From: Bacteroides sp.
GTDB taxonomy: Bacteria > Bacteroidota > Bacteroidia > Bacteroidales > Bacteroidaceae
DNA length: 64,000 nt
Reading direction: 5' to 3'
Assembly (NCBI GenBank): GCA_015060765.1
Contig: SUXW01000003.1
Coordinates: forward strand, 62,001 to 126,000
In this document: in pieces, positions 8,498 through 17,825 of the stretch
How the letters are laid out: each line of letters opens with the position of its first letter
How positions within the stretch are numbered: position 1 is the stretch's first letter
Program-made: the position numbers and the translations under genes
The notes under the pieces: generated by a model
Databases searched by the model: none
What the model was told of the DNA's origin: nothing
Seen by the model: only the letters and a program-made list of their open reading frames with translations

Positions 8498-11400
8498 TTA
8501 TCCCTCTTCTTGTTCCTCCAGATGCTGGTTCATGTAACTACTGGGGGAAACACCGTATGATTCCTTGAAAACGGTAGAGAAATAGGTGAGGTTGTTGAAG
8601 CCGGTGAGGCTGGCTACTTCAGCTACACTGTGCTTCTTTTCTGCCAACAGACTGGCTGCCTGTTTCAGGCGTATGTTGCGGATGAAGTCGCGGGTAGACT
8701 GACTGGTAAGTTCCTTCAGTTTGCGGTGCAGATGTACGCGACTGATACCTACTTCGTTGGCAATCATTTCAACGTTCAGATCTGCGTTGCCAATATTTTC
8801 GTTTATCACTTTCATGACTCTGTTCAGCAAACGTTCGTCGGGTGATTCCGCTTCAATCTTCTTGATTTTCTCTTCTTGTACCTGCTTCCCGCTAAAGTTG
8901 TTCTTCAACAGCTCGCGTCCCTTGATCAGGTTGTGTACCGTTTGTTTCAGCACTTCAATGTTGAACGGCTTGGTGATATAGGCATCCGCCCCTTGCATCA
9001 ATCCTTCTACGGTATCTTCCTCTCTGGTCTTGGCTGTAAGCATGACAACGGGGATGTGGTTGATGTTTACATTCTGCTTTATTTTCTTGCAGAGGGTCAT
9101 GCCATCCATTTCGGGCATCATCACATCGGTAATCACTAAATCGGGCGCTTTCTTCAGAATGGACGACAAAGCGTCTTTACCATTGTTGAATTCCTGTATG
9201 TGGAAATTGTTGCCCAACTCGTTGTACAAGTAGCGGCGTATTTCTTCATCATCTTCAACGATGACAACGCGGAATTTGCTTTTGGACTTCAGTTTTTCAG
9301 AAGCATTTTCTTCGACTATCAATCGGACTTCTTCCTCCTTTTCCTTGATGGAATGGGGTTTCGCTTGCTTTATGTCTTCGCTATAGTCAATCTCTTCTGC
9401 TCTCAGGTGTTCTTTACCTAATGGTATACGGATGGTGAAGCAACTTCCTGTACTTCCCTCGTTATTCTTGGCCGAAATCTCTCCGTGGTGCAATTCTACT
9501 AACGAACGGGTTAGATGCAATCCAATTCCTGTACCGGTGCTCGAATTGTTTTCTCCATTCCTGATTTGGTAGAACCGGTCAAAGATTCGATTAATTTCAC
9601 TCTCTTCCAGTCCGATACCGTTGTCGATAACATTTATTTCCAAATAGTTCTGCAATTCTTTCGTTGCGGCTGCAGGGTTGTTGCCCGTTTGCAGTTGGAT
9701 TTGGATATGTCCTCCTCTTGGAGTGTATTTTAATGCGTTCGAAAGCAGGTTGAAGATAATCTTATCGAAATTCTTGGGGTCGATGTACACTAACAATTCT
9801 TCAAAGTCGCATGTGTATTCAATTGAAATGTCTTTGGTCTTGGCATAGTAATTGAAATTATCATAGAAATCTTTGATGAATTCCACGATGTTGGTCTCCT
9901 TAAACTTCAACTCCATTTTGCTCTTACCTATCTTACGGATGTCCATCAACTGGTTGATAAGTTGTAGGATACGTTCGGCATTCCGATAGATCATGTTATA
10001 GTTCTGTTGCCTGTCTTTGTCGGAATCTGTAGCGATAAGCTTCTGTAATGGGCTGATGATAAGTGACATCGGAGTACGTATTTCGTGTGAGATGTTGATG
10101 AAGAACTGCAACTTGGCCTCATTGATTTCTTCGGCATGTTTATGTTCCAACATTTGTTGACGGGCACGGAACCGATGTCTGATTTGTAAAGAAATGGCTA
10201 TAACAAGGATGCATGCCACCACGGTATATAGTAATTTGGCCCATCCTGTAGCATACCAAGGGGGAGAAATAATAATGCTGACTTCTATGGTATCAGAATA
10301 TGTATTGTAATCCTTGGCTCTTACCTGTAAGTGATAGATGTTAGGTTCCAAATCGCTGAATGATACGTGGTTTTCTCCGTTTCTGAGCGTTATCCAGCCA
10401 TTCCCATTGAAATTGTATTGATAGGTAATTCGTTCCGGATTATAGTATTCCATAGCGGTGAACTCAATGCTGAATGAATTGTCCAAATGGGACAAGTGGA
10501 ATTCTTTCGCTTTGGAAACATTGGTGTCAATAATGACTTCTTTCCCGGATTTGACTCCTTTATGAATGGCCTTATCGTGTACATAGAAATCGGAAATCTT
10601 GATCTGCGGCTTTTTGCTGGGATTGATGATTTCTTGCGGATTGAAGAATGTCACCCCTCCTGGTCCTCCAAAGTTGATGTCGCCTCGTATACCTTGGAAA
10701 GCGGCTCCTTTGGTGAATTCATTGCCTTGCAGCCCATCCCGTGTATAGAAACTGACGATGTTTTCGGATTGGATGTGGAAACGGGATATACCATAATTGG
10801 TACTGATCCACAAATTGTTGTTTTCATCCCCCTTGATAGCTGCAATGGAATTGCTGGGAAGTCCGTCTTCTGTGGTAAACGATTTGAATTCTTTTGTCTG
10901 GGTATTGAATTTTTTCAGACCGTTGTGTGTACCTATCCAGATATTCTTTTCTTTGTCTTCGTATATGGCACACACCACTTCACCTTGCAAGAATTGGTTC
11001 ACTCCATAAGTGGAAACGAAATCGTGGGTATTGATATCCATGCAACCGAAACCGTTGTATGTTCCAAAATACAACTTGTTGTCGGACGAATAATAAACAC
11101 AATTGACCCAATTGTTGAACAACGCATTCTTATGTATGTCGGGGTCCAGATCCCCGTTGTAGGAAGGCAATAAAGTTACATCGAGGGTATTCATGTCCAT
11201 CTGATAGATGCCGGATCCCATGGATGCCATCCACAAACGTTTGTTCTTGTCTTCAATGATTGAATAGATTCGGGGCTTGTCTTGACTGGTTGAATCCGGC
11301 AGACTCATTTGTTTGCTTTGGCCTGTCGTACGGTCTATCTTGAACAAACCGTATTGATAAGTGCCTGCCCATATTTGGTGGTTGGAGTCTTCGAATATGC

Positions 11401-12577
11401 TCATGACAGTGCAATTCTCCTTACCGGACAGGTTCGGATAGTGTGCTTTTTGTTTGCCATTCGGATAGGTAACATAGATACCGTCGCCGTCTGTTCCGAT
11501 CCACAACAAACCTTCGTGGTCTCTGCAGATGGCCATGACACAACATGAACCGATGCTGTTGCTGGTGACCGATTTGTAACCGATGTAATTGAAACCGTTA
11601 GTAATGGCAGGAACGATAATCACTCCTTTCTGAAAACAACCAATCCAAGTGTTGCCTTGGTTGTCCTTGATAAGGGAATGTACTTTGGCCTTACTGAAAT
11701 CCAACGTAGTGATGTTGAAATTGCTGTCCTTTATCTTCTTTTCCCGGATATTGTAAATCTTTACACCATTGCCGTCTGTTCCGAGGTATATTTCTTCTTG
11801 ATTGGCCAGATACAAATCGGTTATTGTCAGTTTCTGATGATAAGGTATGGAGTGGAAACTGTCATTCTCCTCATCGTACAAGAACATGCCACTGTGACGG
11901 CTTCCTACATAGAGGTTACCGGAATTGTCTTCGCAAATGCTTGTGAAATTTTCAGACAGGCCTCCTTCCAAATAGGATTTGATGTGCTTTTCATTCTTTA
12001 TCTGGTAGATGCACGAAGGACTGAGCAACCATAGGCGACCTTTTGAATCTTCAAAAATATTGTCTATTAATAGGTTGGATGAATCCGATTGTTGTTGTGT
12101 AAAAAACAACTTACCGTTCTCTTCGTTCAACTTGAATATCCCATAACCGGAAGTGCCAATCCATATTTCACCATTGCTCCGTTCGATAACACTGGTGGTG
12201 TTGGCATGGATTGACTTGCCATCAGGTAGGTAGATTGGTATTGTAGTGAATTTTCCGATGGCCCTATCGTAAAGTTGTACCCCATTTAAAGTAGCAATAA
12301 AGAATCGGTTCCTGCTGTCTTCAAACGTGCGTCGTACGTGGTTGCTCAACAAGTGGGAATTTCCTTCTTTGCCGATAATGGTGAATTTGGCTCCATCGTA
12401 TCGGTTCAAACCATCTTCAGTTGAAATCCATATAATCCCTTCTTTATCTTGGTATAATTGGGTAATCATACTGCTGGATATATCTTCTTCTACACTTAGT
12501 AGTCTGCCCTCTTGAGCGTGTACGTGAGTGATGAAAGATAGAACAAGCGTTATGAATAGGTGTATTCTATAATGCAT
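8498..12577 (-). CDS. Hybrid two-component system regulator (HTCS) of the xylan locus
   Basis: A 1359-residue one-piece sensor/regulator. Order: signal peptide (1 to about 21); two seven-bladed-type propellers of Reg_prop repeats (about 25-690, many [IL]W[IV]GT motifs); Y_Y_Y domain (about 700-765); membrane helix (about 775-795); HisKA with His831 in FINISHEIRTP; HATPase_c with NALKYTP and DNGIGL motifs; receiver domain with phospho-acceptor Asp1151 in LVITDVMMPEMDG; AraC-type DNA-binding domain (about 1250-1355). All key residues are present, so it should be functional. Such proteins bind breakdown oligosaccharides in the periplasm and activate the adjacent polysaccharide genes. It lies between the two minus-strand enzyme groups and has its own terminator. 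The likely target is the array at 21024-21096. Confidence 0.95.
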   Translation of the reverse strand: MHYRIHLFITLVLSFITHVHAQEGRLLSVEEDISSSMITQLYQDKEGIIWISTEDGLNRYDGAKFTIIGKEGNSHLLSNHVRRTFEDSRNRFFIATLNGVQLYDRAIGKFTTIPIYLPDGKSIHANTTSVIERSNGEIWIGTSGYGIFKLNEENGKLFFTQQQSDSSNLLIDNIFEDSKGRLWLLSPSCIYQIKNEKHIKSYLEGGLSENFTSICEDNSGNLYVGSRHSGMFLYDEENDSFHSIPYHQKLTITDLYLANQEEIYLGTDGNGVKIYNIREKKIKDSNFNITTLDFSKAKVHSLIKDNQGNTWIGCFQKGVIIVPAITNGFNYIGYKSVTSNSIGSCCVMAICRDHEGLLWIGTDGDGIYVTYPNGKQKAHYPNLSGKENCTVMSIFEDSNHQIWAGTYQYGLFKIDRTTGQSKQMSLPDSTSQDKPRIYSIIEDKNKRLWMASMGSGIYQMDMNTLDVTLLPSYNGDLDPDIHKNALFNNWVNCVYYSSDNKLYFGTYNGFGCMDINTHDFVSTYGVNQFLQGEVVCAIYEDKEKNIWIGTHNGLKKFNTQTKEFKSFTTEDGLPSNSIAAIKGDENNNLWISTNYGISRFHIQSENIVSFYTRDGLQGNEFTKGAAFQGIRGDINFGGPGGVTFFNPQEIINPSKKPQIKISDFYVHDKAIHKGVKSGKEVIIDTNVSKAKEFHLSHLDNSFSIEFTAMEYYNPERITYQYNFNGNGWITLRNGENHVSFSDLEPNIYHLQVRAKDYNTYSDTIEVSIIISPPWYATGWAKLLYTVVACILVIAISLQIRHRFRARQQMLEHKHAEEINEAKLQFFINISHEIRTPMSLIISPLQKLIATDSDKDRQQNYNMIYRNAERILQLINQLMDIRKIGKSKMELKFKETNIVEFIKDFYDNFNYYAKTKDISIEYTCDFEELLVYIDPKNFDKIIFNLLSNALKYTPRGGHIQIQLQTGNNPAAATKELQNYLEINVIDNGIGLEESEINRIFDRFYQIRNGENNSSTGTGIGLHLTRSLVELHHGEISAKNNEGSTGSCFTIRIPLGKEHLRAEEIDYSEDIKQAKPHSIKEKEEEVRLIVEENASEKLKSKSKFRVVIVEDDEEIRRYLYNELGNNFHIQEFNNGKDALSSILKKAPDLVITDVMMPEMDGMTLCKKIKQNVNINHIPVVMLTAKTREEDTVEGLMQGADAYITKPFNIEVLKQTVHNLIKGRELLKNNFSGKQVQEEKIKKIEAESPDERLLNRVMKVINENIGNADLNVEMIANEVGISRVHLHRKLKELTSQSTRDFIRNIRLKQAASLLAEKKHSVAEVASLTGFNNLTYFSTVFKESYGVSPSSYMNQHLEEQEEG

Positions 12578-12598
12578 AATAGTTTATTAAAGTTTACG

Positions 12599-12606
12599 CA
12601 AAAATA
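12599..12606 (-). promoter_or_regulatory. -7 element upstream of the HTCS gene
   Basis: On the minus strand this reads TATTTTTG, matching TAnnTTTG, 22 bp before the start codon. No clear -33 partner is visible in the AT-rich surroundings. Confidence 0.35.
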
Positions 12607-12681
12607 TAAAAAAATATTCTTTAATAACTTTTTTAAAAGATAAACTGCCTTCAATTATTGATATGGGTCTTTTTTCAAACC

Positions 12682-14688
12682 TTATCGGTTCCGGTTCAAC
12701 AATTCTTCGTCCGGACATTCGTAATTGGATATACCCAAGTTGACTTTCTTAAGGTCATCCAAACGGTGTATAGGTCTTTCCATATCGGTTGGGAAAGGCA
12801 TCTTGGAGAATGTCTGGAAATAGAGCAGACAGGCATCTTTCCACCAGATAGCATCCCGCATTTGAGTCTTGAGGCTGGATTGGATTTCGTAGAACCTTTC
12901 CTCGTCTACGTATTTTTCAGTCTGGTCCCAAAGCTTTTGGAACAATCTGACTTGTTGTACACCGCGGTCGTAATGGCGACAAAGGTTGTTCCAAAGGGAT
13001 TGACCGTTTTTCATCGGATGATTCCATGCAACGTGGTGGAACCATAAGATGTATTCTTCGGGGCATGTATCCAATTGGTTATATTTCTCTGCCAATGCTG
13101 TAGGATATTGTGCCACCGCATTGCTGCCTTTGGAACTTCGGTCGAAACCGATTCCTTGTGCATCAGCCTTATGATAATAGGAAGGCATCCAGTCGGGACG
13201 TGCACCGGGTATGGCACACCAAGGCTCGGGACCGTAATGATGTCCCCATGCAAACAGATGATGCAATCCCATAGGCATCATGTAATCTACCACGGCTTCA
13301 TGACTTTGAAGCATGATTTGCTTGGCAGGACTTAGGAATTCCTCTTTTGATGAGAATGTTTGTTTCAACCATTCATCTGCAATTTCTTCCGAAGTCAAAG
13401 AGGGGTTCCATGCCAGACGACCGAATGCGTACCAGTTGCTTTGAGCAAACGGGTGTCCGCACCAATTGATATCGGTTCCGATGTTGGCAACTCCGGCTAT
13501 GGCTTTCAATGTCGTTGCCGGAACAAATTCAAAGAATTCTTTCCACATGGGAGCCAGATAGGCTATGTGATTGGAATGACCCAAATATTCTTGTGTTACT
13601 TGCAACTCTACCATCTGGTCGGTATGCTCGATGGCAGTGAATAACGGACTGTATGGTTCGCGTGGTTGGAAGTCTACCGGACCATTTTTGGTCTGGATAA
13701 TGACATTGTCCCTAAACATGCCATCTAAAGGCTTGAATTCCTGATAAGCTTGTTTGGCACGGTCGGCATCGTTGGGACTATAAACAAATGCCCTCCACAT
13801 GACAATACCTTTATAAGGTTTCAAGGCATCGGCCAGCATGTTGGCTCCTTCGGCGTGTGTGCGACCAAAATCACAAGGCCCGGGTTGACCTTCAGAATTG
13901 GCTTTCACAAGGAAACCACCAAAGTCGGGTATCAGTTGATAGATCTCTTTTACTTTATTCTTCCACCAACGGATTACTTGTTTGTTTAAGGGATCTGCTG
14001 TATCCAATTGTCCCAATACCATGGGGGAGGCGAAATTGGCGGATAGGTATACCCGGATGCCGTATGGACGGAACAAGTCGGCAAGTGCCTTTACTTTCTG
14101 CAAATAAGGCCCTGAAAGGATTTGAGGAGAGGCATTGACGTTGTTTAATACCGTACCGTTAATGCCGATGGAGGCATTGGCCCGTGCATATGTTTCGTAT
14201 CTGGGCGATAATGTTTCCGGCAATTCATCCCATTGCCAGAGTGATTGACCCGCATATCCTCGTTCGATGGTCCCATCTAAATTGTCCCAATGGTTCAATA
14301 GTCTTAAAGAATAGGTCGGGTTTTCTATGATAGGTAAAGTTGTTTTAAAATCAGGATTACTGGCTTGTAGGCGCAGCAGGTGATAAGCTCCATACAGGAT
14401 ACCTTTATCGGTTGGGGAGGACACGATAATGTTGCCGTCCTTCTTTTCAATCATGAATCCTTCCTTGCAAAGGCTCTTATTTTTCTTGATAATCAACGAA
14501 ACAGGTAAGCCTTTCCAAGCATTTTTCAATTCGTTGACGGCTATTGATGTCGTTTGAGTGGTCTTGTTGGATGTTATGGAAGTGGCTGCCGTTCCTTTTT
14601 GACGGAGCCACAACAAACTTCCATCTTCGGCATGCATCCATTGGCATAGGAACATCATGCAGATTAAGAGTGTCAAATGTCTTTTCAT
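12682..14688 (-). CDS. aguA: Alpha-glucuronidase, glycoside hydrolase family 67
   Basis: 668 residues with a signal peptide (about 1-20, ending WMHA). It removes (4-O-methyl)glucuronic acid from the non-reducing end of xylo-oligosaccharides. The GH67 signature is strong: NHWDNLDGTIERGYAG near 132-147, then VKANSEGQPGP with general acid Glu266, VDFQPREP with Asp339 and TQEYLG with Glu367. The spacing reproduces the E292/D365/E393 set of the Cellvibrio enzyme (family knowledge). Length is normal for the family. It is the last gene of the six-gene operon, 17 bp after the oxidoreductase, and is followed by the HTCS gene, which probably has its own promoter. Periplasmic location is inferred. Confidence 0.95.
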   Translation of the reverse strand: MKRHLTLLICMMFLCQWMHAEDGSLLWLRQKGTAATSITSNKTTQTTSIAVNELKNAWKGLPVSLIIKKNKSLCKEGFMIEKKDGNIIVSSPTDKGILYGAYHLLRLQASNPDFKTTLPIIENPTYSLRLLNHWDNLDGTIERGYAGQSLWQWDELPETLSPRYETYARANASIGINGTVLNNVNASPQILSGPYLQKVKALADLFRPYGIRVYLSANFASPMVLGQLDTADPLNKQVIRWWKNKVKEIYQLIPDFGGFLVKANSEGQPGPCDFGRTHAEGANMLADALKPYKGIVMWRAFVYSPNDADRAKQAYQEFKPLDGMFRDNVIIQTKNGPVDFQPREPYSPLFTAIEHTDQMVELQVTQEYLGHSNHIAYLAPMWKEFFEFVPATTLKAIAGVANIGTDINWCGHPFAQSNWYAFGRLAWNPSLTSEEIADEWLKQTFSSKEEFLSPAKQIMLQSHEAVVDYMMPMGLHHLFAWGHHYGPEPWCAIPGARPDWMPSYYHKADAQGIGFDRSSKGSNAVAQYPTALAEKYNQLDTCPEEYILWFHHVAWNHPMKNGQSLWNNLCRHYDRGVQQVRLFQKLWDQTEKYVDEERFYEIQSSLKTQMRDAIWWKDACLLYFQTFSKMPFPTDMERPIHRLDDLKKVNLGISNYECPDEELLNRNR

Positions 14689-14705
14689 TTTTCAGGTAAA
14701 TTTAG

Positions 14706-15686
14706 TTAATCAAAAGGGTATTTTACGTTCCATTCTTTTCGGAGGTCGTCCATTTGCCGCATAATGCGTAATGTTTCGGCATGTGGCATATAAGGGGATT
14801 CCAACCAACCTTTTTCCAATGCTTCTATGGAAGCATAAACTTGATATTCATAGCCGGTTATTTGTGGAGGACATTCGTATACGGCAGTCAACTGATAATC
14901 TTGATTGTATACCGATACTTTTTGGGGGTTGTTGATGTTTTCGACAATCATAAACCCTTTGTCACCGGAAATGATTCCTTGTCTGTCACTTTTGGTCATC
15001 AAACTGCTGCAAAGTACAGCCATTTTACCGTCTGCATATTCCAATGTGATGCTGTTTTGTGCATCCACTCCTGTTTCGGTTTTGATGCAGGTTGATGTGG
15101 TGCGTACAATGTCTGTACCGAATGCCATGGCCGCAAAATTGAGTGTATATACACCTAAATCGAGCAATGCTCCACCGCATAGTTCCGGCTTGTACATTCG
15201 TTCTTTATGGTAGTTGGGATATCCTAAATTGGCGGATAATAGTTGTGGCTTCCCGATTACCTCTTTGTCTATCAATTCACGGATAGTACCAGAAAGTGGC
15301 ATATAGCGCGTCCAAATGGCTTCTGTGATAAACAACTTCTTTTCTTTAGCTAATCGGAGAAGTTCTTCGGCTTGTTTTGCATTGGCAGTAAATGCCTTTT
15401 CGCACAATACAGGCTTTCCCTTTAACAGGGAAAGCCGTGTATGTTCGAAATGATGGGAATGAGGAGTGGCGATATACACCAAATCCACTTTCTCATCATC
15501 CAGCATTTCTTCATAGGAACCATAGCATCGGGTGAAGTTCCATTGTGCTGCAAAGGCTTCTGCTTTTTTATAGTCACGTGAAGCAATGGCATAGGCTTCC
15601 ACCTTTTCCATGCCTTGTAGGGTGATTGCCATTTTTTCGGCAATCCATCCACAACCTATGATTCCTATTCTGATTTTTGGGTTCAT
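14706..15686 (-). CDS. Gfo/Idh/MocA-family NAD(P)-dependent oxidoreductase
   Basis: 326 residues and no signal peptide, so cytosolic. The N-terminal Rossmann fold has IGIIGCGWIAEKMA at the start; the C-terminal part is the alpha/beta substrate domain. The usual EKP motif appears as LCEKAFTANAKQAEEL, so the proline is replaced by alanine, which is common in the dihydrodiol/xylose-dehydrogenase-like subgroup. It lies 5 bp after the GH43 gene and 17 bp before GH67. Oxidation or epimerisation of an imported xylan-derived sugar (xylose, glucuronate or a methylated form) is an inference from context only. Confidence 0.85.
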   Translation of the reverse strand: MNPKIRIGIIGCGWIAEKMAITLQGMEKVEAYAIASRDYKKAEAFAAQWNFTRCYGSYEEMLDDEKVDLVYIATPHSHHFEHTRLSLLKGKPVLCEKAFTANAKQAEELLRLAKEKKLFITEAIWTRYMPLSGTIRELIDKEVIGKPQLLSANLGYPNYHKERMYKPELCGGALLDLGVYTLNFAAMAFGTDIVRTTSTCIKTETGVDAQNSITLEYADGKMAVLCSSLMTKSDRQGIISGDKGFMIVENINNPQKVSVYNQDYQLTAVYECPPQITGYEYQVYASIEALEKGWLESPYMPHAETLRIMRQMDDLRKEWNVKYPFD

Positions 15687-15691
15687 ATGGA

Positions 15692-16693
15692 TTATTCGTC
15701 TAAACCTTCAATTGTCTTGATTCTTCCTTCAGCATCGTATTCCAATTCGCAAACCTTCAAGCTACGTAAGTGGTTTTTACCTCCTGAAGGTACGCTGTCA
15801 TGATGGAAAAGATACCATTTACCCTTGTATTCTACGATTGAATGGTGGGTAGTCCAACCTACAACCGGTGTAAGTATCACGCCTTGATAAGTGAAAGGAC
15901 CGTATGGGTTGTCACCTATGGCATAGCACAAAAGGTGGGAATCTCCTGTAGAGTAGGAGAAATAGTACTTTCCATTGTATTTATGCATCCAACTTGCTTC
16001 GAAGAAACGGTGTGGATCATCTGCAGCCAAAGGATTGCCATTTTCGTCAACTACAAAGATTGGCTTCGGCTCTTCAGCAAACTGTAGCATATCGTCGCTC
16101 AATTTTACCATACGGCTGGGCAATGACGGTTCGCTTCCGTGGGGAAGATTAGGACTGTCCGGCGTATTGTTTACGGCTGGATCTTCTACCGGCTTGTTGT
16201 CGCGATAGGATTGCAATTGACCACCCCAAAGACCACCGAAATACATGTAATAGTTACCGTCATCATCCTTGAATACACAGTTGTCAATGCTATAACTACC
16301 AGGAATAGGTTCTGGTTGTGGGATGAATGGACCTGCAGGATTGTCGGCTATAGCTACTCCATGATGGAATACCTCATTACGATCTTTCATGGGGAAGTAC
16401 ATGTAATACTTGCCATCCTTTTCAGCTACGTCACAATCCCATAGTTGACGGCCATGCCATGCGATGTCTTCCAAATCGAGCACTTTACCGTGGTCGATAA
16501 CTTCACCATTCATTGGATCGTCAGTAGAAAGTACATGATAGTCTTTCATGATGTACTCATCGCCACTGTCATTGTTGACATTGTTGCATTCCCAGTCATG
16601 CGATGGATAAATGTACACTCTGTCATTGTATACGTGTACAGAAGGATCTGCCATATAATCGGCGGGGAACAAATATCTTTTTTCTTTTTTCAT
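15692..16693 (-). CDS. Cytosolic-type GH43 beta-xylosidase/arabinofuranosidase
   Basis: 333 residues that begin directly with the propeller (MKKEKRYLFPADYMADPSVHVYNDRVYIYPSHD... in outline) and lack a signal peptide, unlike the other GH43 at 6212-7675. Catalytic positions: Asp16 (ADPSV), Asp137 (SIDNCVF) and Glu232 (FFEASWMHKYNGKYYFSYSTG). The single-domain length fits GH43 exo-enzymes acting on short oligosaccharides. It is placed 5 bp from both neighbours (GH10 upstream, oxidoreductase downstream). With the sugar symporter in the same operon, the simple reading is that imported xylo- or arabinoxylo-oligosaccharides are hydrolysed inside the cell. Exact linkage is not determined. Confidence 0.88.
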   Translation of the reverse strand: MKKEKRYLFPADYMADPSVHVYNDRVYIYPSHDWECNNVNNDSGDEYIMKDYHVLSTDDPMNGEVIDHGKVLDLEDIAWHGRQLWDCDVAEKDGKYYMYFPMKDRNEVFHHGVAIADNPAGPFIPQPEPIPGSYSIDNCVFKDDDGNYYMYFGGLWGGQLQSYRDNKPVEDPAVNNTPDSPNLPHGSEPSLPSRMVKLSDDMLQFAEEPKPIFVVDENGNPLAADDPHRFFEASWMHKYNGKYYFSYSTGDSHLLCYAIGDNPYGPFTYQGVILTPVVGWTTHHSIVEYKGKWYLFHHDSVPSGGKNHLRSLKVCELEYDAEGRIKTIEGLDE

Positions 16694-16698
16694 AAAAT

Positions 16699-17814
16699 TT
16701 ATTGTTTAGAAGGGTTAATTAATTCATTGACAAATGGTTTTGCTTCGTAGTTACGATCAAAGAGCAATGGATAGTCCGTACGTCCCTTTACAGGGAATCC
16801 GTTTTTCCAGGAATCCTTGTCTGTAACACCCCATGCAGTAACACGGGTAATCTTATCGGCATGTTTCAAGAATAAGTTGAATACATCCTTCATGCGGTTG
16901 TTCCATACATTGGAAACACTATCGGGTAATCCTTCCGGATAAGGATTCAAGGATTTTTGGAATGCTACAGTATCCGTGATGTTGGCTGAGAAATTAACAG
17001 TAGGAAGTGCACTCATATCCCATTCGGTAATCATGACTTTGATACCTGTTCCTGCGAAAGCCAACAGACTTTGTTCAAATTCCTCGAAGGATGGGTATTC
17101 CATACCCATGTGACCTTGCATACCGATGGCATCGATGCGGAGACCTCTTTCCTGTAAATCCTTGATGAGCTTTACATAGGTGTCTCTACGACCAGGTACA
17201 TTCATTCCGTAGTCATTCAAATACAATTCTGCATCGGGGTCGGCTTCGTGTGCATATTGGAATGCGAGAGGTATGAATTCTTCACCCAATATTTGATAGA
17301 AAGGTGACTTACGGTAAGAACCGTCTTCTACGATAGCTTCATTTACTACATCCCATCCCTTGATACGACCTTTGTATCTACCTACTACAGTATGGATGTG
17401 TTCTCTCATGTGTTCTTTCAGAACTTCAGGAGAGACAAGTTCGCCGTTTTCATCAAAACAGAACCAACGGGGACACTGCGAATGCCAGATAAGAGTATGA
17501 CCGGTTACAGTGATTCCGTTAGCTTCACCGAATGCGACTAAAGAATCGGCTGCAGTGAAGTTATAACGGTCCTTTTCCGGATGAATTTCTTCAGCTTTCA
17601 TACAGTTTTCAGCAACGATGGCGCTGAAGTGCTTCTTGACTATATTTTGAGCTGCGGTATCAAGACCGGCCACTTGCCAGGTATTCATGGCTGTACCAAT
17701 CAAGAACTTGTCTTTGAATACGTCTTTCAGCGTCGGCTCTTCCGCCTGCTTTTGCGGAGCGCATGCCGTCATGGCAACGGCTACGCTTGCTAATATAAAT
17801 TTCAGATGTTTCAT
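16699..17814 (-). CDS. Endo-1,4-beta-xylanase, glycoside hydrolase family 10, lipoprotein
   Basis: A 371-residue lipoprotein: signal MKHLKFILASVAVAMTAC with lipidated Cys18. A full GH10 barrel follows. Substrate motif GHTLIWHSQ at 105-113, acid/base Glu159 in WDVVNEA, and nucleophile Glu264 in MITEWDMS are all present, as is TAWGVTDKDSWKN near the end. Length is that of a single-domain GH10 without binding modules. It cuts the xylan backbone to short oligosaccharides; the residues after Cys18 are QKQAEEP, without the acidic export signal usual for surface lipoproteins, so periplasmic is as likely as surface. Gaps of 11 bp to the symporter and 5 bp to GH43 place it firmly in the operon. Confidence 0.95.
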   Translation of the reverse strand: MKHLKFILASVAVAMTACAPQKQAEEPTLKDVFKDKFLIGTAMNTWQVAGLDTAAQNIVKKHFSAIVAENCMKAEEIHPEKDRYNFTAADSLVAFGEANGITVTGHTLIWHSQCPRWFCFDENGELVSPEVLKEHMREHIHTVVGRYKGRIKGWDVVNEAIVEDGSYRKSPFYQILGEEFIPLAFQYAHEADPDAELYLNDYGMNVPGRRDTYVKLIKDLQERGLRIDAIGMQGHMGMEYPSFEEFEQSLLAFAGTGIKVMITEWDMSALPTVNFSANITDTVAFQKSLNPYPEGLPDSVSNVWNNRMKDVFNLFLKHADKITRVTAWGVTDKDSWKNGFPVKGRTDYPLLFDRNYEAKPFVNELINPSKQ

Positions 17815-17825
17815 ATTATTCCTTA

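Noticed and set aside
10487-11173. A 228-codon plus-strand frame inside the hybrid regulator gene
   Set aside because: It is antisense to the propeller region of the HTCS, which has complete motifs, and has no homology-like features of its own.
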